The notes under the pieces were generated by a model. That model worked only from the letters and a program-made list of their open reading frames with translations. It was not told the origin of the DNA and made no database searches. From NCBI RefSeq assembly GCF_021432385.1, contig NZ_JAEACT010000002.1:1941501-2005500 (forward strand): 64,000 nucleotides of DNA. The letters are read 5' to 3'. Within the stretch, counting starts at the first letter, position 1; each line of letters begins with the position of its first letter. This DNA comes from Clostridium hydrogenum. Lineage in GTDB: Bacteria; Bacillota; Clostridia; Clostridiales; Clostridiaceae. Of this stretch, positions 54,871-63,876 are shown in pieces. Made by a program: the position numbers and the translations under genes.

Positions 54871-55466
54871 TTAAATACTTTAATTCTATCTTCTAATGGC
54901 TTATATTGCTTTTCATCTGGCTGTGCTGTTGGCTTTCCAAATGGCATTTGTGCAATTAACTTCCAACTATTTGGTATACTCCATTCTTTCTTTATATCAT
55001 TTTCAATAAGTTCATTATAGTGCTGCAAGGATACTCCAAAACCTTCAATTTCTAATGCAGTCCAAACAACATATTGATGCATTCCACTTGTTTGTTGTGC
55101 CCAAATTGGGAAGTTATCTTTATAGAGAGCAAATTGTTGTTGAAGTGCCTCCACCACGCTATTGTCTTCAAAGAATAAAACTGTACCATATCCATTTTTA
55201 AATGAATTTATTTTATCCTCAGTAGAACTAAATTTATCTGCTGGTACAATTTTTCTCAAGTTTTCTTTTGTAATATCCCATAATTTATCATGTTGATTTC
55301 CTAATAATAAAACCACTCTTGTACCTTGAGAATTAAATGCAGATGGAGTATACTTTACTGCCTGCTCTATAATTTCCTTAATCCTATCATCTGAAACTAC
55401 ACTTTCCTTACTAATTCCATAAAACGTACGCCTATCCTCTACGGCTTTAAAAAAATCTTTTGACAT
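54867..55466 (-). CDS. Nitroreductase-family protein
   Basis: 199 residues. FFKAVEDRRTFYGISKE at the start is the FMN phosphate-binding pattern (RRSxR-like), TPSAFNSQGTRVVLLLG follows, and QMPFGKPTAQP lies near the end. This is the HBN/YdgI-like branch of NAD(P)H-dependent FMN nitroreductases (about 200 residues), acting on quinones or nitro compounds. AGGGATG precedes the ATG. It is a single gene flanked by R3-type hairpins on both sides. Confidence 0.88.
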   Translation of the reverse strand: MSKDFFKAVEDRRTFYGISKESVVSDDRIKEIIEQAVKYTPSAFNSQGTRVVLLLGNQHDKLWDITKENLRKIVPADKFSSTEDKINSFKNGYGTVLFFEDNSVVEALQQQFALYKDNFPIWAQQTSGMHQYVVWTALEIEGFGVSLQHYNELIENDIKKEWSIPNSWKLIAQMPFGKPTAQPDEKQYKPLEDRIKVFK

Positions 55467-55507
55467 TTAAACATCCCTCCGATTATAAAATATTATTTAT
55501 TTATTAG

Positions 55508-55555
55508 GCTATGTTTTAAATAAGTGTTGATTTTCACACTTATTTAAAACATAGC
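55508..55555. repeat. Second copy of the 48-base perfect hairpin
   Basis: Identical in sequence to 5096-5143: 20-base arms starting GCTATG and a TGATTTTC loop. It lies 42 bases upstream of the nitroreductase start. Confidence 0.75.
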
Positions 55556-55570
55556 TTCCTTTAGTATGTT

Positions 55571-55781
55571 AGGCTATTTTTAAAAGAATGTTGATGTGAT
55601 GTGTTGGCTTTTATGGACTCTTAGGATTGCTCGTTTATAATTTGTGTAATTTTGACTAGGACGGTCAAAGCCATTTAGGCATCAGGACGATGCATCTAAA
55701 TGGGTAGCAAATTATAAACGAGCAATTCTTAGAGTCCATTAATGTCATAAGCTCATATCAACATTCTTTTAAAACATAGCC
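55571..55781. repeat. Giant inverted repeat of about 210 bases
   Basis: GGCTATTTTTAAAAGAATGT pairs with the ACATTCTTTTAAAACATAGCC region, and a second arm ATTGCTCGTTTATAATTTG pairs with CAAATTATAAACGAGCAAT. GACTAGGACGGTC and CATTTAGGC...CTAAATG hairpins sit at the tip. It lies 55 bases past the pirin stop codon. The base of the arms echoes the GCTATGTTTTAAA end of the 48-base hairpin. Confidence 0.75.
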
Positions 55782-55836
55782 ATTTATTATTATTTGAAAG
55801 TAAAATTAATATATTCTCTATCTTCAATAAAAACTA

Positions 55837-56538
55837 TTAATTTTCCTTATTCATTTCAAAAATTAAAATATGAGAAGTCGTATTTGCTTTGATTGAAATA
55901 TCTTCCTCGACTATTTCCATTCCATCTCCATCATTTAATTCAATATTATTTATTGATGAATTACCTTCTATCTGAACTAGATAAGCTTGCCTATTCTCAT
56001 TTACAGGAAAAGCTATTTCTTTCCCATGATCAAGTTCTAAGGAATAAATATTCATATCTTGATTTATTTTAATTGGTGCCGCACCAGCCTTACTAGAAAC
56101 CATGTAAAGCCATTTGTTATGCCTATCTTCCCAATTAAATTTAAAATCCCCATAGTTCGGTTTATATCCATCTTTATCCGGGAAAATCCATATTTGAAGA
56201 CTCCTTGATGTCTCCTCCCCAAGATTATGCTCACTGTGATAAACACCTGTTCCTGCGCTCATATATTGAACCTGACCACGACCTATACTTTTTCTATTCC
56301 CCATACTATCTCCATGTGTAAGTTCCCCATGAACTACGTATGTTATTATTTCCATATCATTATGGGGATGAAGCCCAAATCCCTTTCTAGGTTCAATTAA
56401 ATCATCATTTATAACTCTTAAAACTCCAAAATTTATATTGTCTGGATTGTAGTATTCTGAAAATGAAAAGTGAAATTTACTTTTTAACCATCCAAGATTA
56501 CTGCTTCCCATATTCTTATTTTCTATTTTTTTTAGCAT
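55837..56538 (-). CDS. Pirin-family (YhaK/YhhW-like) cupin protein
   Basis: 233 residues, the length of YhhW-type pirins. The N-terminal cupin carries the metal-binding pattern GLHPHNDMEIITYV, ELTHGD and GVYHSEHNL, giving two or three His plus Glu ligands. The C-terminal half is a second, degenerate cupin. Family members can oxidise quercetin in vitro or act as redox sensors; the role here is unknown. A weak AGGAG precedes the ATG. It is a single gene. Confidence 0.9.
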   Translation of the reverse strand: MLKKIENKNMGSSNLGWLKSKFHFSFSEYYNPDNINFGVLRVINDDLIEPRKGFGLHPHNDMEIITYVVHGELTHGDSMGNRKSIGRGQVQYMSAGTGVYHSEHNLGEETSRSLQIWIFPDKDGYKPNYGDFKFNWEDRHNKWLYMVSSKAGAAPIKINQDMNIYSLELDHGKEIAFPVNENRQAYLVQIEGNSSINNIELNDGDGMEIVEEDISIKANTTSHILIFEMNKEN

Positions 56539-56695
56539 ATTTCATCTCTCCTGTTATTTTTGTACTTATATTTAGCATTTATACTTTAATTATAACTATC
56601 ATAACAATTTTATATGTAGTTACATTTAGTAAGTAACTATATATAAATTATTGCATTTAATTTTGAATAAGTCAATAGCTTTTTAAAAAAAATAA

Positions 56696-56743
56696 ACTAT
56701 GTTTTAAATAAGCGTGAAAATCAACACTTATTTAAAACATAGC
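56696..56743. repeat. Third 48-base hairpin, loop in reverse orientation
   Basis: The same arms as at 5096 and 55508 with one arm mismatch, but the loop reads GAAAATCA, the reverse complement of TGATTTTC, so the element is inverted here. Confidence 0.7.
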
Positions 56744-56780
56744 CTATAAAAAAAGACCTGCTACATTTCTATAGATATTC

Positions 56781-56913
56781 AATCTTAAACTTAATGCTTA
56801 CGCATGGGTTAAAGCATAGTGTTCAGCAAAGCTGACAAAATATATAAGTTCTATGATTTACCTGACGCACGGAAGGCAAATCCTCCTTCTTTGTACTTTG
56901 TACTTTGTAATCT
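56781..56913. repeat. R2 repeat, partial copy after the histidine kinase gene
   Basis: A degenerate R2 with only the distal half: GTTCAGCAAAGCTGACAA, ATATAAGTT, TTTACCTGACGCACGG and the outer TTGTACTTTG arm. It ends 10 bases from the kinase stop codon. The rest of 56539-56922 holds only the 48-base hairpin. Confidence 0.65.
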
Positions 56914-56922
56914 GATTTAAAA

Positions 56923-58152
56923 TTATATTAGAACAGTAAAACAGATAGATTTTCCATCCTCACTTTTTACTGAAATTTTTCCATGGTGTGTTTCTACAAT
57001 GGATTTTGCAATTGAAAGCCCAATTCCATATCCACCAGTTTCTCTTGACCTTGAAGAATCAGTTCTATAAAATCTGTCAAATAACTTATCTAAATTTTCT
57101 TTATCAATATCATCTGTTGTATTATATACCTCTATCTTTATTCCTTTTTTCACTTGAGATAATGAAATTTTAATAATTCCTCCATCATTAGAATATTTCA
57201 TAGCATTATCAACAAGAGTAGAAACAAGCTGATGTATACTGCCTTCATCCCCATGATATTTAAGCCCTGGCTGAATATCTATTGTAAGCTTTTTGTTTTC
57301 TTTCTCTGCAATTATTTCAAAGGGAAATGCTGCTTCCAAAACTACACCGCTTAAATCAAACTCAGAAAACACCATTTTTAAATTATCCTCATTCATTTTA
57401 GAAAGCATTAAAAGATTTTTTACAAGCTTGTCAAGACGATTTGTTTGATTTCTAATACTTGTTATCCATTCATTTTTACCAGAGGTCATTTCAAGCACAT
57501 CTGCATTTGCAGAAATAATTGCAAGTGGTGTTTTAATTTCATGTCCCGCATCTGTAATAAACTGCTTTTGCTTCTCAACACTTTCAATAATAGGATTGAT
57601 TACCTTTTTAGAAAATACAGCCACAAAAATAAATACAAGTATCAAAGTTAAAAGTGCAACTACACAAGAACTCAATAAAAATACTGTAACTTCTTGAAGC
57701 TGAATTCTATAATCTACAAATATAATCATATACCCATAAGGTTCACTCACTACAGAATATTTATAGATATCTTGATGTCCACTTCTTTTATTGCTAGCTA
57801 GTACCTTATTTGCATATCCTTCTGCATCCTGCGGGGTAACAGCAGCAACATGCTTTGTATCAGTTTCTTTAACAGTATTATCTTTATTAACCTTAACTAC
57901 AAAGTATCGTGTTTGAAACTGTGTTTCTGGATTCATTTCAAAACCAAATTTTTGCTCGCTGACAATTTCTGTTGCTTTCTTATACTTTGGAAACTCTCCT
58001 TGATTTTCTGAAAGAATCTCAATGGCTCCATTTATTTTGCGATCCATCTCATAATAATTGACTATATTAATCGAACCAAGGAGAACAAATACAACCAAAC
58101 CTAGTGAACCCATTGTAATCATAATAAATCTTCTCTGCAATTTTTTAAACAT
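56923..58152 (-). CDS. Membrane sensor histidine kinase
   Basis: 409 residues. TM1 (TMGSLGLVVFVLLGSINIV), a 120-residue extracellular sensor, TM2 (VFLLSSCVVALLTLILVFIF), no clear HAMP, then HisKA with DAGHEIKTPL (His204) and a HATPase domain (VDNAMKYS, LFDRFYRTDSSRS, GYGIGLSIAKSIV). All catalytic boxes are intact. It follows its response regulator gene by 30 bases, in an operon headed by a RelQ-type synthetase gene. The stimulus is unknown. Confidence 0.93.
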   Translation of the reverse strand: MFKKLQRRFIMITMGSLGLVVFVLLGSINIVNYYEMDRKINGAIEILSENQGEFPKYKKATEIVSEQKFGFEMNPETQFQTRYFVVKVNKDNTVKETDTKHVAAVTPQDAEGYANKVLASNKRSGHQDIYKYSVVSEPYGYMIIFVDYRIQLQEVTVFLLSSCVVALLTLILVFIFVAVFSKKVINPIIESVEKQKQFITDAGHEIKTPLAIISANADVLEMTSGKNEWITSIRNQTNRLDKLVKNLLMLSKMNEDNLKMVFSEFDLSGVVLEAAFPFEIIAEKENKKLTIDIQPGLKYHGDEGSIHQLVSTLVDNAMKYSNDGGIIKISLSQVKKGIKIEVYNTTDDIDKENLDKLFDRFYRTDSSRSRETGGYGIGLSIAKSIVETHHGKISVKSEDGKSICFTVLI

Positions 58153-58182
58153 TTTCTCTCACACTCCTTGTTCAATTAAATT

Positions 58183-58854
58183 TTATTCTGCTTCTAATGT
58201 ATATCCAGCACCTCTAACTGCTTTAATTTTTACATTGGCATCCAAAGATTCTAACTTTTTACGCAAATAAGATATGTACACCCATACAACATTTGTTTCT
58301 GCTTCAGAATCATATCCCCAAATTCTCTCCATAAACTGCTCTGCAGAAATCAGACGTTTTGGATTATTCATTAACATCTCAAGCATTTGAAATTCCTTGT
58401 TACCCAGTCTTAGTGAGGATTTTTCGTTTGATAATTCATAGTTTTCTTTGTTAAGACTAATATTACCAACTTCAATTAGATTTGGTGTAAACTCAGATTT
58501 TCGTCTAGTCATAGCTCGAAGCCTTGCAAGTAGTTCTCCCATAGCAAAAGGTTTGCTTAAATAATCATCTGCCCCCTTATCAAGTCCAATAATTCTATCT
58601 TCAATTTCAGCTTTTGCAGTAAGCATTAAAACCGGTACATAAATTCCTTTTTCTCTTAAATTTTGTAACACATCAAGTCCACTCATCTTAGGCATCATAA
58701 TATCTAAAATAAGAGCGTCGTAATTTTCTGAAAGTGAATAATCAAGTGCAGCAGCCCCATCATAAACAGCATCTACTGAATAATTATTGTGCTTTAAAAT
58801 AGCTACTAAGGCATTGGATAATTCTTTTTCGTCTTCAGCAAGTAAAATTCTCAT
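58183..58854 (-). CDS. OmpR/PhoB-family response regulator
   Basis: 223 residues from ATG 58854, which has GAGGG eight bases upstream; ATG 58869 is also possible but has no site. The receiver domain opens with MRILLAEDEKELSNAL, holds the phosphorylation site in ALILDIMMPKMSG, and keeps KPFAMGELLAR. The C-terminal winged helix ends VWVYISYLRKKLE and VRGAGYTLE. It is cognate to the kinase encoded next. Two 11-bp-spaced direct repeats at the operon promoter (59572-59591) fit the binding pattern of this family, so the regulator may control its own operon including the RelQ gene. Confidence 0.93.
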   Translation of the reverse strand: MRILLAEDEKELSNALVAILKHNNYSVDAVYDGAAALDYSLSENYDALILDIMMPKMSGLDVLQNLREKGIYVPVLMLTAKAEIEDRIIGLDKGADDYLSKPFAMGELLARLRAMTRRKSEFTPNLIEVGNISLNKENYELSNEKSSLRLGNKEFQMLEMLMNNPKRLISAEQFMERIWGYDSEAETNVVWVYISYLRKKLESLDANVKIKAVRGAGYTLEAE

Positions 58855-58877
58855 CCTTAATTCCCTCATCTCTATAT

Positions 58878-59522
58878 TTATATTTGTTTTATCATATCTC
58901 GAATAGTCTGAAAGTTCAAATCGGTTGAAGCAATTTCATCAGAACACCTTTTTAATTCTCCAGCAATCATTTTCTCGCTTTCAATGTTTTTCTTATATTT
59001 CAACTGGTGTTCTAGACTTGCCCAACAATCCATTGCAATAGTACGTATTTGTAGTTCACAGTATACCATTTCCACTCTATTTTCTAAATGTATTGGAACC
59101 TGCAAAATCATATGATAGCTTCTATATCCATTAGGCTTTGGATTTTTAATATAATCTTTTTCGTTAATAATCTTAATATCTTTCTGATTTCTTAGCATAT
59201 TTGCAATCCAATAGATATCATCCAAAAATGTGCAAATAACCCTTATTCCTGCTGCATCGTGTATTTCTCTTAAAGCACTCTCTGCAGTAATAGGGAGCTT
59301 TTTTCTTTTCAATTTTTCTTTCATGCTTTTAGCTGACTTAATTCTTGCTTTACAATGTTCTATAGGATCTTCCTGTTGCTCAATTGATTTGTATTTTCTA
59401 ATAATATCTAATCTTGAAATTACTTCAATAATTGCGCCTTCTAATAATACATAGGATTCCTTATAAAATTCCTGTTCTGGTGACAAGGTATCACATTTTA
59501 TGTCATATTTAAATTGCTGCAT
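58878..59522 (-). CDS. relQ: Small alarmone synthetase (RelP/RelQ type)
   Basis: 214 residues from ATG 59522, seven bases after GGAGG; an extension to 59618 has no site. It is a single RelA/SpoT synthetase domain without hydrolase or regulatory domains: REIHDAAGIRVICTFLDDIY, KPNGYRSYHMIL and ELQIRTIAMDCWASLEHQLK. It makes (p)ppGpp or pGpp from GTP/GDP and ATP. RelQ genes usually stand alone or near NAD kinase; here it heads a two-component operon (23-base gap to the response regulator), which ties alarmone output to an external signal. RelQ or RelP cannot be told apart by eye. Confidence 0.88.
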   Translation of the reverse strand: MQQFKYDIKCDTLSPEQEFYKESYVLLEGAIIEVISRLDIIRKYKSIEQQEDPIEHCKARIKSAKSMKEKLKRKKLPITAESALREIHDAAGIRVICTFLDDIYWIANMLRNQKDIKIINEKDYIKNPKPNGYRSYHMILQVPIHLENRVEMVYCELQIRTIAMDCWASLEHQLKYKKNIESEKMIAGELKRCSDEIASTDLNFQTIRDMIKQI

Positions 59523-59558
59523 ATTGTATCCTCCATGTTTTGTAATTTTATATTTTTT

Positions 59559-59591
59559 ATTATAAACCCTTAACCTTAAACAAACCTTAAA
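59559..59591 (-). promoter_or_regulatory. relQ operon promoter with 11-bp-spaced direct repeats
   Basis: Minus-strand -10 box TATAAT (59559-59564). Upstream, in place of a good -35 box, the direct repeats TTTAAGGTT at 59572-59580 and 59583-59591 are spaced by 11 bases, one helical turn. This is the usual layout of a PhoB/OmpR-type activator site. Confidence 0.65.
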
Positions 59592-59697
59592 ATAATATAT
59601 AAAAAGGGACTGCCGCACTAAAATTATTTAATACGTAACTTAAAATTATTGGGAACAAAATCAAGTGAAGGATTTTAATTTCGCCCTGCTCATTAAA

Positions 59698-59998
59698 AGA
59701 CTAACTTTTTCACTTACGTGAAAAGTGAAGGGTTTAACGATGCTATACACGTTAAAGGTGAACTTTTCGGCTAAAGCCGAAAGTTAAGGTTATTTTTCCT
59801 CCGCCTTGCTACGGAAAAATTATAAATTTAAATTAAAGATTTTCCATAGCAAAGCGGAGGAAAATCAACATTTACTTTTTACCGAAGGCAAAACCCTTCA
59901 CCTTTGACAAGCATAGCTATGTCAAACCCTTCACTTTTCACATAGTGAAAAAGTTAACCTTTTAACGTGCAAAGCATCGTTAAAAACTTTCACTTGAG
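59698..59998. repeat. Dense array of short hairpins related to R2
   Basis: Six or more small palindromes follow one another, for example TTTTTCACTTACGTGAAAA, CTTTTCGGCTAAAGCCGAAAG, TTTGACAAGCATAGCTATGTCAAA in two parts, and TTTTCCTCCGCC...GCGGAGGAAAA spanning the middle. Sequence blocks recur in inverted order on either side of about 59830. The GCTTTGC-like loops and the TTTTCC...GGAAAA units are shared with R2. It lies 60 bases past the SWIM protein stop codon. No gene fits. Confidence 0.6.
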
Positions 59999-60058
59999 TT
60001 GCTTCACAATATTTAAAATTTGTATATAAAATAACTTTGTTCAACAGCCACTTTTACC

Positions 60059-60775
60059 TTACACTCCAAACAAATCAAATACATCCTCATCATCAATAAT
60101 ACGCTTACTCTTATTATCTGCATTTTTGAGCATATTTTGCATTTTTTCTTCCATAGATTTTTTAAGAAGTTCCTCAAAATCAATATTTCTTAATTTAAAA
60201 AACAAAACCGGATCTGCATCTAATCTTGCTCCAATTCCATATAATACTGCTGCTACATGTTTACACATGATTGCGGAATCTGGACAGCTGCAGCTAAAAT
60301 GAATTTCCTTTGGTGAAGGGAACATTCCATTCTTAGAGCCACTAAAAGCTTCCTCAAACTCTTTAGGAAATTTTCCTTTAAGCAAGGTTTCCATAGTATC
60401 AATTTTATGATTGCAAAGTTCCGTCATCTTCTGCCATTTAAGTTTGTCTAATTTATCGATATTAATTACAACCTTGTAAGGTTTTGAACCGCTGCCTTGA
60501 ACCAAAGCCTCAGCCTCTCCCTCTTTAAGCTTTAAATCTAACACAGCACCATTTCTTACATAGGATCTGCCTCTGCCTATTCTATTGCTGAAATCCGCAT
60601 AACTTTCTAAGTTTTTATTCCAGGCTTTACCCCACCACTTACTTGCAATACTTTTTCCTTCGATTATAACTGGTGAAATATCTGGATTTGTGCTTCTCAG
60701 CTTTTCTAATGTTTTTTTTGCCTTTTCTCTTTTTTCAGCAACTGGAACATATTCAAAAAATCCATAGTACCCCAT
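60059..60775 (-). CDS. SWIM zinc-finger protein
   Basis: 238 residues. The SWIM motif CSCPDSAIMCKHVAAVLYGIG near 170-190 gives the CxC ... CxH zinc pattern. The N-terminal part, with SKWWGKAWNKNLESYADF and GRGRSYVRNGAV, is found in a family of small SWIM proteins encoded next to SNF2 helicases. The start codon follows the SNF2 stop codon with no spacing, so the two are translated together. Likely a DNA- or protein-binding partner of the helicase, perhaps in repair or recombination; no enzyme domain is present. Confidence 0.85.
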   Translation of the reverse strand: MGYYGFFEYVPVAEKREKAKKTLEKLRSTNPDISPVIIEGKSIASKWWGKAWNKNLESYADFSNRIGRGRSYVRNGAVLDLKLKEGEAEALVQGSGSKPYKVVINIDKLDKLKWQKMTELCNHKIDTMETLLKGKFPKEFEEAFSGSKNGMFPSPKEIHFSCSCPDSAIMCKHVAAVLYGIGARLDADPVLFFKLRNIDFEELLKKSMEEKMQNMLKNADNKSKRIIDDEDVFDLFGV

Positions 60776-63433
60776 TTATTTTTCACCACCTAGTCTAAAT
60801 AATTCCATAAGTTCTTTATTATCTAGCTCTGTAATCCAATTTTCGCCCGATGAACCTATTATATCGCCAGCTAATTTTTGTTTTTCTTCTATCATTAAAT
60901 CTATTTTTTCTTCAATGGTTCCTGTTGTAACAAATTTATGTACCATTACATTTTTTGTCTGACCTATACGAAAAGCTCTATCCGTTGCCTGATTTTCCAC
61001 TGCTGGATTCCACCATCTATCAAAATGAATGACATGGTTTGCCGCTGTAAGGTTTAAACCAACGCCACCTGCTTTAAGTGAAAGCACCATAAAAGGAATA
61101 TACTCCTCACCGTTAAAAGCTTCAACCATTTCGCCCCTCTTTTTAACAGAAGTCCCTCCGTGAAGCACTAAGCCCTCCCTTTTAAAAACTTTTTCAAGAA
61201 AAGCTGCTATAGGTTCAGTCATTTCTTTAAATTGCGTAAATACAAGAACCCTCTCTCTTTTTTCATATATATTTTCACAGATATCCTTAAGCTGCTCAAA
61301 TTTACCACTATAATCAGGTTTATATTCGTTAAGTCCCAAATACTCATCGGGATGATTGCATATCTGCTTAAATTTAATTATGCTTCCGAGTACAAGACCT
61401 TTTCTCTCTATGCCTTCTGATGCATTTAGTTTAGCTTCAATATCTTTTACAAGCTTATTATAAAGAACAATTTGTTTCTTACTTAAAGCTGCATATTCTT
61501 TAATTTCAATTTTTTCTGGAAGATCAGATATGACATTTTTATCTGTCTTTAACCTTCTAAGTATAAAAGGACTTACAATATTTCTAAGCTTTGCATAATC
61601 GCTGCTATTTGTTCCCATTTTCTTTGTAAAATCAGTAAATTCTTTAGCACTTCCAAGTAACCCTGGATCTATGAAATCAAATAGCGACCAAAGATCTGAA
61701 AGTTTATTTTCAATAGGAGTACCTGTCATAGCTAGCCTAGTTTTTGCTTTAATCATTTTAATTGTTTTAGTTTGCTTTGTTCCTGGATTTTTAATTGCCT
61801 GTGCTTCATCTAAAATAAGTATATCCCAAAAAGTATTCTTTAATTCTTCTAGGCGTGAAGCCATACCATAGGTAGTAATATATAAAAATGAATTTTCTTT
61901 TTCTAAATCTGAAGCCGCTTCTTTTCCGTGAAGCACAGTTACAGACATTTCAGGTGCAAATTTTTCTATTTCCTTCTGCCAGTTTCCAATGAGAGAGGCT
62001 GGAATTACAAGCAGTACTTTTCCTCCTTTTTGAACTCTTACATTTTCAAGAAAAGCAATAATCTGTACAGTTTTACCAAGTCCCATATCATCTGCAAGGC
62101 AGGCTCCAAAGCCAATTCTCTGCATATAGGAAAGCCATGAAAAACCAGTCTTTTGATATGTTCTTAAATCAGCCTTAAAACTTTTTACCGGCTTACTTTC
62201 TTTAATAATTTCTGGATTAACTAAGCTTTCTCTTAACTTTTTAAGCCAAGTTCCATTTGACACCTCTAAATCAACCTCAGCTTCATTGATACCAAGTCTT
62301 TCACCTGCATTTAACTCAAGCCTCATGGCTTCTGCTATAGTTAAGCCTTCTTTTTTAGATAAAGCTTCAGCTTTTGCATATGCCTCCAAAACTTCAGATA
62401 ACTTGTTCTTATCAATTTCCACCCATTTTCCTTTAATTAAAGCTAATCCCTCAGACTCTGAAAGCAGCTTTTTAAGTTCCTCTTTAGAAATTTTCTCTTC
62501 TCCCAAAAATATTTCCGGGTCAAAGGACAATAATTCATTCATTCCAACCTTTGAAGGCTCTTTTTCTCCAATAGAAACTGATATTCTTAAAGAATTGCTC
62601 TTTTTCTTCCACCAGTTTGGAATTCTACACATTATACCTGCTCTTTCATAGATAGGTATTTCCTTCAAAATTACATAAGCTTCTTTTTTTGAAAATTTTA
62701 ATGGTGAAAATAATTCTCCACTCTCCATAAGCTCTGATATAAAATCACTTTCATCTGCTGCTTTACTTATAGTGGACATTAATTGAAGCAGCTTTTCCTT
62801 GTCATCTTTATATTCTAAAAGAGCATTTTTTAAAGGCATATGCTTAGCTTTATGTGCTCCTTTTTCACTATTTTCAGTTGAATATGTGGCTAGAAATGCA
62901 AAGGGATAATCTTCGTCCTTATTTTCGACAAGATGGAAAAATACTCTTCCACAAACATTGATATTAGTGTTTCTCTCCAGAAAAAAATCCTTTACCGTTC
63001 CCTTATATTCCTCTATTTCTTTTCTATATACTTCAGCAATTTTTTCAAAGGTAAAAGAAATCCATTCATCATTTATAAATTCCATTCCTATAGAAAACGG
63101 AATTCTATTTTTAATTTCGTAAAGCTCCTCATAATCTAAAGCTAAATCCGCTGCTTCTCTGGTAATTTCTATATCTGACTGCCTTGAAATTTTCATTATT
63201 AATTTGCTAGCTAGAAAGTTTAAAAAGCCTATTGAATGTGACATCCAGTCATCACTATTAGTAAAGCCGAGCTCCCACAGTGCCTTATATTTATCTTTCA
63301 AAAATTTTTCATGCCATACCTCTTGATTTTCTTCGGACAAATTTTTCTTATTAGCCGTTTCGTAATCTACTGTAAAGCCATTTTTAGTGAAAATAACTAT
63401 TAGTTCTTTCTTTTCTTTAAGCACCTTTTCCAA
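60776..63433 (-). CDS. SNF2-family DNA-dependent ATPase/helicase
   Basis: 885 residues with a TTG start at 63433, eight bases after AGGAGG. The N-terminal 400 residues are a variable bacterial SNF2-associated region. The helicase core opens with LRTYQKTGFSWLSYM, Walker A DDMGLGKTVQI near 447, DEAQAIKNP (motif II), TGTPIENKLSDLW (motif III), then the second RecA fold with VFTQFKEM, LSLKAGGVGLNLT and DRAFRIGQT (motif VI). All ATPase motifs are intact. Bacterial SNF2/SWIM pairs are common and poorly understood; roles in transcription recycling (RapA-like), repair or defence have been suggested. Confidence 0.92.
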   Translation of the reverse strand: MEKVLKEKKELIVIFTKNGFTVDYETANKKNLSEENQEVWHEKFLKDKYKALWELGFTNSDDWMSHSIGFLNFLASKLIMKISRQSDIEITREAADLALDYEELYEIKNRIPFSIGMEFINDEWISFTFEKIAEVYRKEIEEYKGTVKDFFLERNTNINVCGRVFFHLVENKDEDYPFAFLATYSTENSEKGAHKAKHMPLKNALLEYKDDKEKLLQLMSTISKAADESDFISELMESGELFSPLKFSKKEAYVILKEIPIYERAGIMCRIPNWWKKKSNSLRISVSIGEKEPSKVGMNELLSFDPEIFLGEEKISKEELKKLLSESEGLALIKGKWVEIDKNKLSEVLEAYAKAEALSKKEGLTIAEAMRLELNAGERLGINEAEVDLEVSNGTWLKKLRESLVNPEIIKESKPVKSFKADLRTYQKTGFSWLSYMQRIGFGACLADDMGLGKTVQIIAFLENVRVQKGGKVLLVIPASLIGNWQKEIEKFAPEMSVTVLHGKEAASDLEKENSFLYITTYGMASRLEELKNTFWDILILDEAQAIKNPGTKQTKTIKMIKAKTRLAMTGTPIENKLSDLWSLFDFIDPGLLGSAKEFTDFTKKMGTNSSDYAKLRNIVSPFILRRLKTDKNVISDLPEKIEIKEYAALSKKQIVLYNKLVKDIEAKLNASEGIERKGLVLGSIIKFKQICNHPDEYLGLNEYKPDYSGKFEQLKDICENIYEKRERVLVFTQFKEMTEPIAAFLEKVFKREGLVLHGGTSVKKRGEMVEAFNGEEYIPFMVLSLKAGGVGLNLTAANHVIHFDRWWNPAVENQATDRAFRIGQTKNVMVHKFVTTGTIEEKIDLMIEEKQKLAGDIIGSSGENWITELDNKELMELFRLGGEK

Positions 63434-63702
63434 AAAAACTTCCTCCTAGTAAAATAACTATTTTTTATTAGTATAACCATTATATTTAAAAATATAGCAT
63501 ATAAATAGCTTTATTACCATGATATTCTTATACAAAAGCAGTAGACTTTAAGAGGAGACACCCAGTATTTGCCTAAGTATATACATTATCTTGAAATTAA
63601 TGTTATACTTAGAGCATATATTAACTATAATTTATAGCACAATTGTAGAATTATGCGAAGTAATAGTATTTATTTAAATAGTAATTTGTAGAGGTGAATA
63701 TT

Positions 63703-63813
63703 GTGAAAGTATTAGTAATGAATTGTAGTCCAGTGAGAAATGGAGCAACTGCTGAAATAGTAAATGTGGAACAAAGAAAAAATGGAATTATAGAATTTTG
63801 TAATAAAATATAG
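63703..63813 (+). pseudogene. Truncated flavodoxin-like/NAD(P)H-dependent FMN reductase gene
   Basis: GTG behind GAGGTG opens KVLVMNCSPVRNGATAEI, the standard N-terminus of flavodoxin-like FMN reductases (normally MKxLxINxSPRKxGxT). After 20 codons the reading passes into unrelated sequence (NVEQRKNGIIEF) and stops at TAG 63811-63813. About 150 residues of the normal protein are missing, so this is the stub left by an internal deletion. The flanking gap 63434-63702 shows nothing else. Confidence 0.6.
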
Positions 63814-63876
63814 ACAAATTTCAATTTATCTTTTAGTTAGTTCGCATTTTTCTAAAAAGAAGCAAGACAGTAGCTT

